Positions 52,849 through 62,890 of a stretch of DNA of 64,000 nt are shown here, in pieces. Within the stretch, counting starts at the first letter, position 1, and each line of letters begins with the position of its first letter. Source of the DNA: Vibrio cyclitrophicus (lineage in GTDB: Bacteria; Pseudomonadota; Gammaproteobacteria; Enterobacterales; Vibrionaceae); the NCBI GenBank assembly GCA_023206055.1, contig CP065366.1, forward strand, positions 2,666,001-2,730,000. The letters are read 5' to 3'. A program made the position numbers and the translations under genes. Below the pieces are notes generated by a model that did not search any database, had not been told where the DNA came from, and was given only the letters and a program-made list of their open reading frames with translations.

Positions 52849-53562
52849 TTAAACCGAACGATTCACTAGCATGGTCTTGATATGACCAATCGCTTTCGTC
52901 GGATTTAATCCCTTAGGACAAACACTTACACAATTCATGATGCCATGGCAACGAAAAACGCTAAATGCATCATCAAGATCGGACAAACGTTCGTCTGTCG
53001 CTGTATCTCGGCTATCAATTAGCCAACGGTACGCTGCAAGCAGGCCTGCTGGTCCGATGAATTTGTCAGGGTTCCACCAGAACGATGGGCATGACGTTGT
53101 ACAACATGCACACATGATACATTCGTACAATCCATCTAAATGAGCACGCTCATCAGGGCTTTGTAAGTTTTCACGAGCCGGTGGCACATTGCCATCAGAC
53201 ACTAAGAATGGCTTCACTTTTTCGTAGTTATCGTAGAACTGAGTCATGTCTACAATCAGGTCACGAACAACGGGTAAGCCAGGCAGTGGGCGAATCACAA
53301 TTTTGTCTTGGCCAGAAAGCGCAGACAATGGAGTGATACACGCCAGACCATTTTTACCATTCATGTTCAAACCATCCGAACCACATACACCTTCACGGCA
53401 TGAGCGACGGAATGAGATAGTTGGATCTTGCTCTTTCAACAGAATAAGCGCGTCCAAAAGCATCATGTCTGAACCTTCATCCACCTCTAGGGTGTATTCC
53501 TTCATATAAGGCTTCTGGTCGACATCTGGATTGTAACGGTATAAAGAGAAATTCAGTTTCAT
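52849..53562 (-). CDS. sdhB: Succinate dehydrogenase, iron-sulphur subunit
   Basis: A 237-residue subunit. [2Fe-2S] Cys in SCREGVCGSDGLNMNG, [4Fe-4S] in CIMCACCTTSCPS and [3Fe-4S] plus the last [4Fe-4S] ligand in CHGIMNCVSVCPKGLNP. The start is the second of two close ATGs (MKLNFSLYRYNPD), eight bases after AAGGAG; the first is only two bases from it. Confidence 0.97.
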   Translation of the reverse strand: MKLNFSLYRYNPDVDQKPYMKEYTLEVDEGSDMMLLDALILLKEQDPTISFRRSCREGVCGSDGLNMNGKNGLACITPLSALSGQDKIVIRPLPGLPVVRDLIVDMTQFYDNYEKVKPFLVSDGNVPPARENLQSPDERAHLDGLYECIMCACCTTSCPSFWWNPDKFIGPAGLLAAYRWLIDSRDTATDERLSDLDDAFSVFRCHGIMNCVSVCPKGLNPTKAIGHIKTMLVNRSV

Positions 53563-53574
53563 GGTCATATCTCC

Positions 53575-55341
53575 TTAGTACGTACGTGCTTTTGGTGGGA
53601 ACGCTTCACGATGGATAGGTTCCATGTTTACACCACGCTTAGTCATGCTCTCTGACTCTGGATTGTAAAGAGAGTGGCATAGCCATTGCTCATCATCACG
53701 GTCAGGGAAATCGAATCGAGCGTGTGCGCCACGGCTCTCTGTACGGAAGTTTGCAGCAACCGCTGTTGCGAATGCAGTTTCCATCAGGTTTTCAAGCTCT
53801 AGACACTCGATACGTTGAGTGTTGAACTCTGTCGACTTGTCAGATAGGTGTGCATTCTTCAGACGCTCGCGAATCGCTTTAAGCTCTTCTAGGCCTTCAG
53901 CCATTGCTTTGCCTTCACGGAATACGGAGAAGTTGTTCTGCATACATTGTTGAAGATCTTTACGGATTTGCGCTGGATCTTCGCCGTCAGTACTGTTTTC
54001 CCAACGGTTGTAACGTTCTAGAGAACGCTCAATGTCTGCTTCCGTTGCTGGTTTCGCTTCGTCTTGCTTCTTCAGAGTCTCACCTAGGTGTAGACCTGTT
54101 GCACGACCAAATACCACCAAATCAAGTAGTGAGTTACCACCTAGTCGGTTTGCACCGTGTACTGATACTGATGCGATTTCGCCACAAGCAAATAGACCTT
54201 GGATTTCAACATCGGTGCCATCTTCAGTTTGCTTAATAGCTTGACCAGAAACTTGTGTTGGAACACCACCCATCATGTAGTGACATGTTGGGATTACTGG
54301 GATTGGCTCTTTTACTGGATCAACGTGAGCAAAGGTACGAGACAGTTCACATACACCAGGAAGACGAGATTCAAGTGTCTCTTTACCTAGGTGATCAAGT
54401 TTCAGCTTGATGTGTGGACCCCAAGGGCCATCGCAGCCGCGACCTTCACGGATTTCAACCATCATTGAACGAGCAACAACATCACGACCCGCTAAGTCTT
54501 TAGCGTTTGGTGCGTAACGTTCCATGAAGCGTTCGCCGTCTTTATTAAGAAGGTAACCACCTTCACCACGACAACCTTCCGTTACCAATACACCTGCACC
54601 AGCGATACCCGTTGGGTGGAACTGCCACATTTCGATGTCTTGCATAGGAACGCCTGCACGAATCGCCATACCAACACCGTCACCAGTATTAATGTGTGCA
54701 TTGGTTGTTGATGCGTAGATACGACCAGCACCACCAGTAGCAAGGATTGTTGCCTTCGCTTTGAAGTAGCAAACCTCACCCGTTTCCATACAAAGCGCAG
54801 TAGTACCTAAGATTGCACCATCTTCGTTCTTAACAAGATCCAGTGCATACCACTCAGAGAAAACGGTCGTTTTGTGTTTAATGTTTTGTTGGTAAAGCGT
54901 GTGAAGCAGAGCGTGACCAGTACGGTCGGCTGCCGCTGCGGTACGAGCCGCTTGCTCACCACCAAAGTTTTTAGATTGACCACCGAAAGGACGCTGGTAA
55001 ATAGTACCGTTCTCAAAACGAGAGAAAGGTAGGCCCATCTTTTCAAGTTCGATTACCGACTCAGGACCGTTTTTACACATGTATTCGATAGCGTCTTGGT
55101 CACCGATGTAATCAGAACCTTTTACTGTGTCATACATGTGTTGTTCCCAATGGTCTTCATGCGCGTTACCAAGAGCAACAGTGATGCCGCCTTGCGCTGA
55201 AACCGTATGAGAACGAGTAGGGAAAACTTTAGAAAGCAATGCACAAGAAAGGCCTTGCTCAGAAATTTGCAGTGCGGCACGCATACCTGCACCACCAGCG
55301 CCGATAACTACGGCATCAAACTCACGAACAGGAATAGTCAC
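53575..55341 (-). CDS. sdhA: Succinate dehydrogenase, flavoprotein subunit
   Basis: A 588-residue FAD subunit oxidising succinate. FAD fold AVVIGAGGAGMRAAL; flavinylation His in FPTRSHTVSAQGG; active-site HPTGIAGAG and GEIASVSVHGANRLGGNSLLD. The start is GTG immediately after the sdhD stop (TAA-GTG), so translation is coupled. Confidence 0.97.
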   Translation of the reverse strand: MTIPVREFDAVVIGAGGAGMRAALQISEQGLSCALLSKVFPTRSHTVSAQGGITVALGNAHEDHWEQHMYDTVKGSDYIGDQDAIEYMCKNGPESVIELEKMGLPFSRFENGTIYQRPFGGQSKNFGGEQAARTAAAADRTGHALLHTLYQQNIKHKTTVFSEWYALDLVKNEDGAILGTTALCMETGEVCYFKAKATILATGGAGRIYASTTNAHINTGDGVGMAIRAGVPMQDIEMWQFHPTGIAGAGVLVTEGCRGEGGYLLNKDGERFMERYAPNAKDLAGRDVVARSMMVEIREGRGCDGPWGPHIKLKLDHLGKETLESRLPGVCELSRTFAHVDPVKEPIPVIPTCHYMMGGVPTQVSGQAIKQTEDGTDVEIQGLFACGEIASVSVHGANRLGGNSLLDLVVFGRATGLHLGETLKKQDEAKPATEADIERSLERYNRWENSTDGEDPAQIRKDLQQCMQNNFSVFREGKAMAEGLEELKAIRERLKNAHLSDKSTEFNTQRIECLELENLMETAFATAVAANFRTESRGAHARFDFPDRDDEQWLCHSLYNPESESMTKRGVNMEPIHREAFPPKARTY

Positions 55342-55689
55342 TTACGCACCCCACAAAATAAACAGACCAGAGAAGAAATATCCAAGAAGAACTGCAACAA
55401 CACCGACTTGAAGACCAACACGCAGTTTTGCGCATTTGATGTAGTCAGTTAGTACTTGCCATAGGCCGATCCACGCGTGAACCAAAACAGAAGTAAGCGC
55501 TAACATGGTGAAGACTTTAGTGAAGGTTCCACCAAAGAATTGCGTCCAAGATGCGTAAGAGATATCACCAGAGAAAGCACAGAAGCTAACTAGGTAGATA
55601 GTGTAAAGCGTCATAATGATGGCAGTTGCACGAATCAATAGATAATCGTGGACACCATTACGACCAAAAGTAGAAACGTTGTTTACCAT
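55342..55689 (-). CDS. sdhD: Succinate dehydrogenase, membrane anchor SdhD
   Basis: 115 residues with three hydrophobic helices; LTSVLVHAWIGLWQVLTDYIK carries the His/Asp-Tyr region near haem b and quinone. The start overlaps the end of sdhC by seven bases. Confidence 0.94.
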   Translation of the reverse strand: MVNNVSTFGRNGVHDYLLIRATAIIMTLYTIYLVSFCAFSGDISYASWTQFFGGTFTKVFTMLALTSVLVHAWIGLWQVLTDYIKCAKLRVGLQVGVVAVLLGYFFSGLFILWGA

Positions 55690-56075
55690 ACTAAGATCCC
55701 CGCTAGTAGAGACAATACCGCTGTTGCTGCGAATGCAACCTTAGCGCTCTTAGCGCCAGATTCCAGCTCTTCAAAGTGACCTAGGTCCATAAGAAGGTGA
55801 CGAATACCACCAGCAATGTGGTAAGCCAAAGCGGTTAAAATGCCCCACAGGATAAACTTCACAAAGAAACCGTCGACAATGTCGCTAGCTTCGGCAAAGC
55901 CTACTGGGGATGAGAGGGAAGTGGATAGTAACCAAAGCAAAATTCCAATCGCGACAAAAGTTATCACCCCAGACACACGGTGTAGGATGGAAGCTATTGC
56001 TGTGATTGGAAAGTGGATGGTCTGTAAATCTAAATTAACAGGTCTTGTCTTTCTTTCTTTCACGGGCTTGCTCAC
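55683..56075 (-). CDS. sdhC: Succinate dehydrogenase, cytochrome b556 subunit SdhC
   Basis: 130 residues, three membrane helices. RPVNLDLQTIHFPITAIASILHRVSGVI is the quinone-side N-terminal signature, and AYHIAGGIRHLLMDLGHFEE supplies the haem ligand His. GTG start with GGAG four bases before. First gene of the sdhCDAB-sucABCD cluster. Confidence 0.95.
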   Translation of the reverse strand: MSKPVKERKTRPVNLDLQTIHFPITAIASILHRVSGVITFVAIGILLWLLSTSLSSPVGFAEASDIVDGFFVKFILWGILTALAYHIAGGIRHLLMDLGHFEELESGAKSAKVAFAATAVLSLLAGILVW

Positions 56076-56492
56076 TCAGCTCCATTGAGCATTATGGTCA
56101 TTAAATAACCTTATGATATTGTTATGGACAAAATTTGATTGCAAACCTTCAAAATTTAACATTAACTTAACAAATAACTGAAGTTGAGCCTTAGATAATT
56201 GTAAAATAATTGTTAACTGCTCGATTAAGAAAGACACCTCACATTTCTTCTTAGCCTTGCATTTATAAGGTTTTAACCAAACTTTTCAGCGCCACTATAC
56301 GGCTGGCAACATTCTAATACAATTGATGTAACAAATAATGCTACACAGACCAGATTTTTAACGAATTTAATGTAAAAAACACTAACAAGTGCACACAAAG
56401 CTTCAGAAAAATTGACTTTCCCACGTAAGACCAGTAAAAAAATGGCACATAAACATCCTGGACGGATTAAATAATAAACAAAGGAGATTGTT
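56076..56492. other. 417-base divergent regulatory region of sdhC and gltA
   Basis: AT-rich, without a convincing ORF or strong hairpin. It must carry the promoters of both TCA gene sets; CRP, ArcA or Fur-type sites could be present but none was clear enough to place. Confidence 0.6.
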
Positions 56493-57782
56493 ATGGCGGA
56501 TAAGAAAGCTACCCTTCACATTGAAGGTCAAGCGCCAATCGAGCTGCCGATTACAGAAGGTGTACTTGGTACTCCAGTGATCGATGTTCGTACACTAGGT
56601 TCTAATGGTTTTTTCACTTTTGACCCTGGTTTTCTTGCCACTGCATCCTGTGAGTCTCAAATCACTTTTATTGACGGTGGAAAAGGTATCCTTTTACATC
56701 GTGGTTATCCAATTGACCAACTTGCCAATAACGCTGATTACTTAGAAGTATGTTACATACTTCTTTACGGTGAAGCCCCATCTCGAGCTGAGTACGAAAA
56801 GTTCAAGACTACCGTGACACGTCACACTATGGTGCATGAGCAAATCGCTAGTTTCTTCCACGGCTTCCGTCGTGACGCTCACCCTATGGCTGTAATGTGT
56901 GGTGTTGTAGGCGCTCTAGCGGCGTTCTACCACGACTCACTTGATGTCAACAACGATACACACCGTGAAATTGCGGCATACCGCCTGATTTCAAAAATGC
57001 CAACACTGGCTGCAATGTGTTACAAATATTCAATCGGTCAGCCGTTTATCTACCCACGTAACGACCTAGGCTACGCAGAAAACTTCTTACACATGATGTT
57101 TGCAAACCCATGTGAAGAGTATGAAGTGAACCCTATCGTTGCTCGTGCAATGGATAAAATCTTTACTCTACACGCTGACCACGAACAGAACGCTTCTACG
57201 TCTACAGTGCGTCTTGCTGGTTCATCTGGTGCTAACCCGTTTGCGTGTATCGCAGCAGGTATCGCATCACTTTGGGGCCCAGCTCACGGCGGTGCAAACG
57301 AAGCTTGTCTGCGCATGCTTGAAGAGATCGGTAGCGTAGATAACATTGAAGAATACGTTGCGAAAGCAAAAGACAAAGATGACCCATTCCGTTTGATGGG
57401 CTTCGGTCACCGTGTTTACAAGAACTACGATCCACGTGCAACAGTAATGCGCGAAGCATGTCACGAAGTACTTAAAGAGCTAAACATCCAAGACCCACTA
57501 CTAGACGTAGCTATGGAACTTGAGCGTATCGCTCTTTCTGATGAGTACTTTGTTTCTAAGAAGCTATACCCGAACGTAGATTTCTACTCAGGTATCATTC
57601 TGAAAGCAATCGGTATTCCAGTATCTATGTTTACTGTAATCTTCGCGATGTCTCGTACCATCGGTTGGATTGCTCACTGGAACGAAATGCACAGCGATCC
57701 GACGAACCGTATCGGTCGTCCTCGTCAGTTGTACACTGGTGAAGAACAGCGTGATTTCCAAGCTCTACACGAGCGCGAATAG
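56493..57782 (+). CDS. gltA: Citrate synthase
   Basis: A 429-residue type II (hexameric, NADH-sensitive type) citrate synthase. The active-site His residues are in HADHEQNASTSTVRLAGSSG and LMGFGHRVYKNYDPRA, with the catalytic Asp in YPNVDFYSGIILKAIG. AAAGGAG precedes the ATG by about six bases. Divergent from sdhC and followed by a terminator. Confidence 0.98.
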   Translation: MADKKATLHIEGQAPIELPITEGVLGTPVIDVRTLGSNGFFTFDPGFLATASCESQITFIDGGKGILLHRGYPIDQLANNADYLEVCYILLYGEAPSRAEYEKFKTTVTRHTMVHEQIASFFHGFRRDAHPMAVMCGVVGALAAFYHDSLDVNNDTHREIAAYRLISKMPTLAAMCYKYSIGQPFIYPRNDLGYAENFLHMMFANPCEEYEVNPIVARAMDKIFTLHADHEQNASTSTVRLAGSSGANPFACIAAGIASLWGPAHGGANEACLRMLEEIGSVDNIEEYVAKAKDKDDPFRLMGFGHRVYKNYDPRATVMREACHEVLKELNIQDPLLDVAMELERIALSDEYFVSKKLYPNVDFYSGIILKAIGIPVSMFTVIFAMSRTIGWIAHWNEMHSDPTNRIGRPRQLYTGEEQRDFQALHERE

Positions 57783-57814
57783 TAAAGTTTAGACTTTTCT
57801 AATCGATTAAAATC

Positions 57815-57852
57815 AAAAAGGGTTGATGCATTAACATCAACCCTTTTTTGTC
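57815..57852 (+). terminator. Terminator after gltA
   Basis: AAAAAGGGTTGATG and CATCAACCCTTTTTT flank a short loop. The GGGTTGATG stem recurs at 59582 and, shortened, at 34915. Confidence 0.93.
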
Positions 57853-57918
57853 TTCCAGCATTTCGTCTCACTTCAATGAAGGTACAAATATCCAGAGAGT
57901 TACTACCTCTAAATATGG

Positions 57919-58677
57919 CTACACTGGATTATCGATATCAATAAACTCAACATCCAAGCCATGCTCTTTTGCTAACCACTCACCTAGTGCTTTTACACCG
58001 TAGCGTTCAGTCGCATGGTGGCCAGCAGCAAAATAATGAATGTCTTGCTCGCGTGCTGAGTAGGTTGTGCGCTCTGAAATTTCACCAGAGATAAAAGCAT
58101 CAATGCCTTGAGAAGCCGCTAGCTCAATGTAATCTTGACCACCACCAGTACACCAACCGACGGTCGTAATCATTTTGTCTTGGTTTTCTGGAGCGATATG
58201 CAGTGGTTTACGATTTAGAACTTGATCGATTTTTGCTGCGAATTCAGCACCTGTCATTGGTGTTTTTAGTTTGCCAAACATAGCAACCGATTGTGGGTGT
58301 CCTTCCAAACCACCTTCAACTTCTATCTCAAGTAACTCTGCCAATTTTGCGTTGTTACCAAGTTCAGGGTGGATATCAAGTGGTAAGTGATAACCTAAAA
58401 GGTTGATGTCATTTTTAATCAGGGTACGAATACGCTTGCCCTTCATGCCACGAATTGCTTCTGACTCACCTTTCCAGAAAAAGCCGTGATGGACTAACAA
58501 AGCGTCTGCGTTCAGTTCTACCGCTTTATCAATCAAGGCTTGAGAAGCTGTCACACCAGTAACGATTCGCTTCACTTCTGTTGCACCTTCAACTTGAAGA
58601 CCATTAGGACAGTAATCTTTAATCTGCTGAGGCTGCAGTTTTTCGTTAAGTAGCTTTTCTAATTGTAAGTTATTCAT
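57919..58677 (-). CDS. Nif3-like dinuclear metal-centre protein (YbgI)
   Basis: A 252-residue protein of the Nif3/YbgI family, toroidal hexamers with two metal ions. Metal ligands are expected in LLVHHGFFW (His-His), YHLPLDIHPELGNN (His) and YFAAGHHATERYGV (His, Glu). Its function is not settled (GTP cyclohydrolase I type 2 annotation is by homology only). Divergent from the DUF1853 gene. Confidence 0.92.
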   Translation of the reverse strand: MNNLQLEKLLNEKLQPQQIKDYCPNGLQVEGATEVKRIVTGVTASQALIDKAVELNADALLVHHGFFWKGESEAIRGMKGKRIRTLIKNDINLLGYHLPLDIHPELGNNAKLAELLEIEVEGGLEGHPQSVAMFGKLKTPMTGAEFAAKIDQVLNRKPLHIAPENQDKMITTVGWCTGGGQDYIELAASQGIDAFISGEISERTTYSAREQDIHYFAAGHHATERYGVKALGEWLAKEHGLDVEFIDIDNPV

Positions 58678-58767
58678 TTTTCTTTCCAGCTTACCTTTAT
58701 AATAACGTCGTTATATCAATTTACGGGTAGAATGTCGAAAGCCCCACGATGAGTTTATGAGGAACAG

Positions 58768-59526
58768 ATGACAGCACTGCAACGTTTTTATCAATGGGTC
58801 ATCGACTCACCGCCATTACTAGAAATCAAGCCACCGATTTCTGACCTCAGTGCATTCTCAAACTACCAAGAGCTCAACGAATCACATACTTATAATGGTA
58901 ACCCTAGATTAGGCTTTCTCTACCAACACCTATGTGAACAAGTCATCACTGCTTCGGATAATTATTCAATCAAGCACGATGAGATTCAGATTAATGTTGA
59001 GGGTAGAACACTAGGTGCTATCGACTTTATTCTCGAAGACGCGAACAACCAAAAGTTAGAACACTGGGAGGTCGCGATTAAATTTTACCTACTTCATGAG
59101 CAAACATGGTTTGGCCCCAACTCTCATGACCAATTGGATAAGAAGCTCGATAGAATGCTCAGCCATCAGCTTGGAATGTCATCTTCAGCCGCTTTTATTG
59201 AGCAGTACCCAGAGATCGATATCGACTCAAAACACCTCCTCATGCAGGGGCGTCTATACACCAACCCTTTTTTAGAGCAAAGCGTACCGAACGAATGTTT
59301 GGGCTACGACATTAATTCAAGTCAAGTAAACGGGTTTTGGTGCTATCAAAACCAAGCTCATCTAATCACCGAAGCGCTCTACCCCCTCACCAAAGAACAA
59401 TGGGCAGCTGGGACGGATGATTTCAGCGGTAAACCCATCACCGAGTTTGGTGATCGATTTGTACATGGGCAAACCCAATCTGGGCAATTCTGGTTTGTGA
59501 TGCCACAAAGTTGGCCACACGGTTAG
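58768..59526 (+). CDS. DUF1853 family protein
   Basis: A 252-residue protein of unknown function matching DUF1853: FSNYQELNESHTYNGNPRLGFLYQHLCEQ, then GAIDFILEDANNQKLEHWEVAIKFYL. The latter has a D-x(n)-ExxxK-like pattern (Asp in AIDF, Glu and Lys in EVAIK) suggestive of a PD-(D/E)XK nuclease fold; this is inference. GAGGAACAG precedes the ATG. Followed by a terminator. Confidence 0.8.
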   Translation: MTALQRFYQWVIDSPPLLEIKPPISDLSAFSNYQELNESHTYNGNPRLGFLYQHLCEQVITASDNYSIKHDEIQINVEGRTLGAIDFILEDANNQKLEHWEVAIKFYLLHEQTWFGPNSHDQLDKKLDRMLSHQLGMSSSAAFIEQYPEIDIDSKHLLMQGRLYTNPFLEQSVPNECLGYDINSSQVNGFWCYQNQAHLITEALYPLTKEQWAAGTDDFSGKPITEFGDRFVHGQTQSGQFWFVMPQSWPHG

Positions 59527-59576
59527 TCGTCCGAATTAACTCACATACCTTTCCCGCTTATACGAAACCAACACAA

Positions 59577-59614
59577 ATAAAAAGGGTTGATGCTTTCACA
59601 TCAACCCTTCTTCT
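59577..59614 (+). terminator. Terminator between the DUF1853 gene and pgm
   Basis: AAGGGTTGATG and CATCAACCCTT pair perfectly around six bases; T-rich sequence follows. The flanking A-run also serves pgm from the right. Confidence 0.88.
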
Positions 59615-59647
59615 ATTTACGTAGCAACTCTAGTAATCGAGATTCGA

Positions 59648-61294
59648 TTATAGGCCAGCCGCTGCAAATACTTGGTTCACAATCTCTTGAGCTTCTGCTT
59701 CGATTGCTTTCAGGTGCTCTTCACCCTTAAAGCTTTCACAGTAGATCTTGTAGATATCTTCAGTACCTGATGGACGAGCAGCAAACCAACCGTTTTCAGT
59801 TGTCACTTTCAGGCCACCAATCGCAGCGCCATTACCTGGAGCATGTGTTAAACGTGCAGTAATCGAATCGCCAGCAAGTGTTTCAGCCGAAACCATCTCT
59901 GGAGACAGCTTCTTCAGCACGTCTTTTTGTGCGCCATTTGCTACCGCTTGAATACGGTTGTACTTAGATTCGCCGTGTTTAGCAGCAAGCTCTTCGTAAT
60001 ATTCTTGTGGGTTCTTACCCGTTACCGCTGTGATCTCAGCCGCAAGTAAGCAAAGAATTAGGCCATCTTTATCTGTTGACCAAGGCATTCCGTCTTTACG
60101 TAAGAAAGAGGCACCCGCACTCTCTTCGCCACCGAAACCAAACTGACCGTTGTATAAGCCATCAACGAACCATTTGAAACCAACTGGCACTTCACAAAGT
60201 TCACGACCTAGGTCAGCAACAACACGGTCAATCAATGCACTTGATACCAGTGTTTTACCAACAGCAACGTCTTTACCCCAACCTTCACGGTTACGGTATA
60301 AGTAGTCGATACAAACTGCTAGGAAATGGTTTGGATTCATTAGGCCTTTTGGCGTAACAATGCCGTGACGATCGTAATCAGGGTCGTTACCAAACGCTAA
60401 TTGATAATCGTCTTTAAGGGCCAGTAAACCTGACATCGCGTACGGAGAAGAACAATCCATACGAACCACGCCATCTTTATCTAAAGACATAAACTGGAAC
60501 GAAGGATCAACCGCTTCACTTACCAGAGTAAGATCTAGGTTGTACGCTTTGCCGATTTGACGCCAGTAATCGATGCCGCTACCACCTAGTGGGTCAACAC
60601 CAATCTTGATGTTTGCTTTCTGGATCGCTTCCATATCAACCACGTTAACCAAGTCAGCAACGTAAGGAGCAACGAGATCAACTTCTTTTACTAAATCAGA
60701 CTGTTTAGCTAGAGCGATAGGAGTACGTTTAACACCTTGCATTTGCTCAGCAATGATCACGTTCGCACGATCTTCAATAGCTTGAGTTAGCTCAGCTTCA
60801 GCAGGGCCACCGTGTGTTGGATTGTATTTAATACCGCCGTCTTGAGGTGGGTTATGTGAAGGTGTGATAACAATGCCGTCGGCTTTTTTATCATTTACTA
60901 GGTTGTGCGTAAGGATCGCGTGCGAGATGCCTGGTGTTGGAGTAAAGCCATTTTTTTCTTGAATAATAACTTCAACACCGTTCGCTACAAGCACTTCGAT
61001 AACAGTAGAAAACGCAGGCTCAGAAAGAGCGTGAGTATCTTTACCTAAGAAAAGTGGGCCTGTTGTACCCTGCTCAGCACGAACCTCAGCAACCGCTTGA
61101 GCAATCGCTAGAATATGGTTTTCGTTAAATGTTGATTTGTCTGCTGTACCACGGTGACCCGAAGTACCGAATAGAACTTTATGGTCTGGGTTACTAGCAT
61201 CCGGTTGCTGTAAGAAATAGTTAGCCACTAAAGCCGGAATATTATGAAGATCTTCCTGCTGAGCTTTTTGCCCGGCACGAGGGTGCATAGCCAT
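59648..61294 (-). CDS. pgm: Phosphoglucomutase (alpha-D-glucose-specific)
   Basis: A 548-residue enzyme interconverting glucose 1-phosphate and glucose 6-phosphate. The phospho-Ser loop is GIVITPSHNPPQDGGIKYN, the metal loop FGNDPDYDRHGIV, the sugar loop GFGGEESAGASF, and the phosphate-binding ARPSGTEDIYKIY. Downstream of seqA as in enterobacteria but with a strong terminator between. Confidence 0.96.
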   Translation of the reverse strand: MAMHPRAGQKAQQEDLHNIPALVANYFLQQPDASNPDHKVLFGTSGHRGTADKSTFNENHILAIAQAVAEVRAEQGTTGPLFLGKDTHALSEPAFSTVIEVLVANGVEVIIQEKNGFTPTPGISHAILTHNLVNDKKADGIVITPSHNPPQDGGIKYNPTHGGPAEAELTQAIEDRANVIIAEQMQGVKRTPIALAKQSDLVKEVDLVAPYVADLVNVVDMEAIQKANIKIGVDPLGGSGIDYWRQIGKAYNLDLTLVSEAVDPSFQFMSLDKDGVVRMDCSSPYAMSGLLALKDDYQLAFGNDPDYDRHGIVTPKGLMNPNHFLAVCIDYLYRNREGWGKDVAVGKTLVSSALIDRVVADLGRELCEVPVGFKWFVDGLYNGQFGFGGEESAGASFLRKDGMPWSTDKDGLILCLLAAEITAVTGKNPQEYYEELAAKHGESKYNRIQAVANGAQKDVLKKLSPEMVSAETLAGDSITARLTHAPGNGAAIGGLKVTTENGWFAARPSGTEDIYKIYCESFKGEEHLKAIEAEAQEIVNQVFAAAGL

Positions 61295-61329
61295 TTTTCG
61301 ACATCCTTATATATAAAAATTTAAAAACA

Positions 61330-61376
61330 AAAAAACCTCATAATATCTTCTTATCCATGGATATTATGAGGTTTAA
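61330..61376 (-). terminator. Strong terminator between seqA and pgm
   Basis: AAACCTCATAATATC and GATATTATGAGGTTT form a 15-bp perfect stem; on the minus strand it is followed by a T-run (TTTTTTTGTTTTT). Confidence 0.9.
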
Positions 61377-61387
61377 ATCAGATTTCT

Positions 61388-61927
61388 TTAAATTGAACCT
61401 GTTACTTTTTCTATCAATTCTGCTTGGAAATTCATGCGGCTCATAAGCTGCTCAACCATCTGTCTTTTACGGCTAGTATTATTATTAGTAATAACCCAAA
61501 AAGGACTGTGTGGGATCGCTTTAGGCTTGGTTGTATTCCCGTTTGCTAACAACGTCTCTTCGTTATCTGCAAAGTAAACACGCTTACGGCCTTTTACTTG
61601 AGTTGCTTCTGAAAAGCTTAAAGGGTCGATTTTATGCAGTGTTGATAACACAAGCATGAAACGATCAATGGCTTTCTTTAGTGATGCAAACTCATCTGAT
61701 ATTAGTAGTGAGCGCATTTCTTTAACGCCATCGAACTTCTCTGGAGTAAAGCCTACCTCTTTGCTAACAACGATACCTTTTGGCTCAACGATCTCTTCGA
61801 TCGGAACCATGCCTTGGCTATCAACCTGTAACAAGCGGCGCAGAATATCTGAAGCGCTTTCGCCAATACGTTCTGTCTGACCCGCAATAAAACGGTATAG
61901 GTCCTCATCAACCTCAATTGTTTTCAT
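61388..61927 (-). CDS. seqA: Negative modulator of replication initiation SeqA
   Basis: A 179-residue protein binding hemimethylated GATC sites to block re-initiation at oriC. The N-terminal multimerisation motif is MKTIEVDEDLYRFIAGQTERIGESASDILRRLL; the C-terminal DNA-binding domain includes GRKRVYFADNEETLLANGNTTKPKAIPHSPFWVITNNNT. Between ybfF (divergent) and pgm, the enterobacterial order. Confidence 0.96.
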   Translation of the reverse strand: MKTIEVDEDLYRFIAGQTERIGESASDILRRLLQVDSQGMVPIEEIVEPKGIVVSKEVGFTPEKFDGVKEMRSLLISDEFASLKKAIDRFMLVLSTLHKIDPLSFSEATQVKGRKRVYFADNEETLLANGNTTKPKAIPHSPFWVITNNNTSRKRQMVEQLMSRMNFQAELIEKVTGSI

Positions 61928-62020
61928 TCGCTTTTCACAATCTCAATGTTTAAACTCTGGGGGATTATAGCGAGATCCGCGCGGATACTCTACGTCAAAC
62001 CCACCATGAATAAGATAAAA

Positions 62021-62782
62021 ATGTCAGTACAGCTCAACTATAAAATTGAAGGTGAGGGTCACACCATTGTTTTGATCCATGGATTATTCGGTAATCTGGA
62101 CAACCTTGGCTTGCTCGCTAGGGATCTAAAAGCCGATCATCAAGTGCTTAGTATCGATCTACGTAACCACGGCCAATCTTTCCATAGTGACACTCACAAC
62201 TATCAAGCGATGGCACAAGATGTGGCTCAACTGCTGAATGATCTTGAACTAGAAGATGTGACTGTGATTGGTCACTCTATGGGTGGCAAAGTCGCGATGG
62301 CGCTAACCCAACATCTCGAACTGCGTAAATTGGTTGTGCTGGACATGGCACCGGTTACGTACACTCAGAGCCGTCACGATAACGTATTCGCCGGCCTGCA
62401 AGCCGTGATCGAAGAACAACCAACCTCGCGCTCAGAGGCACTAAAGGTTCTCGCAAAACATATCGAGATTGATGGCGTTCGCCAGTTCTTGACCAAATCT
62501 TTATTTAAAACAGATCAAGGTATCATGGAGTGGCGCTTTAACGTCGCATCCCTGCTCGCAAATTACGCGCACATCATTGGCTGGGAACCGATCGACAAAA
62601 CCTCGGTCAAAACCTTGCTAATAAAAGGTGGAGATTCTGACTACCTCACGGCTGAACACCAAACCGCGGTTCAGCAGCAATTTTCTAACGCAAAGGCACA
62701 CGTCATTGCGAATACGGGTCACTGGCTACACGCAGAAAAGCCAGCTGAAGTACTCAGAGCAATTCGAAAATTCATCGCTTAA
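62021..62782 (+). CDS. ybfF: Esterase YbfF-like alpha/beta hydrolase
   Basis: A 253-residue alpha/beta hydrolase. TIVLIHGLFGNLDNLGLLARDL, IDLRNHGQS, VIGHSMGGKVAMAL (nucleophile Ser) and ANTGHWLHAEKPAEVLRAI (His) match the YbfF acyl-CoA/ester hydrolase. Start at MSVQLNYKIEGEG; an ATG five codons earlier (62006) is possible. Divergent from seqA as in E. coli. Confidence 0.88.
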   Translation: MSVQLNYKIEGEGHTIVLIHGLFGNLDNLGLLARDLKADHQVLSIDLRNHGQSFHSDTHNYQAMAQDVAQLLNDLELEDVTVIGHSMGGKVAMALTQHLELRKLVVLDMAPVTYTQSRHDNVFAGLQAVIEEQPTSRSEALKVLAKHIEIDGVRQFLTKSLFKTDQGIMEWRFNVASLLANYAHIIGWEPIDKTSVKTLLIKGGDSDYLTAEHQTAVQQQFSNAKAHVIANTGHWLHAEKPAEVLRAIRKFIA

Positions 62783-62890
62783 GCGCGCTTTTTCATGCAG
62801 ATAAATGAGAGCTGAGTAATCACTGCACATTAACTTTATCTCGCAACAGTGATATAGTGCGCCCAAGCAAAATTGGTATATAAGGTTCCC

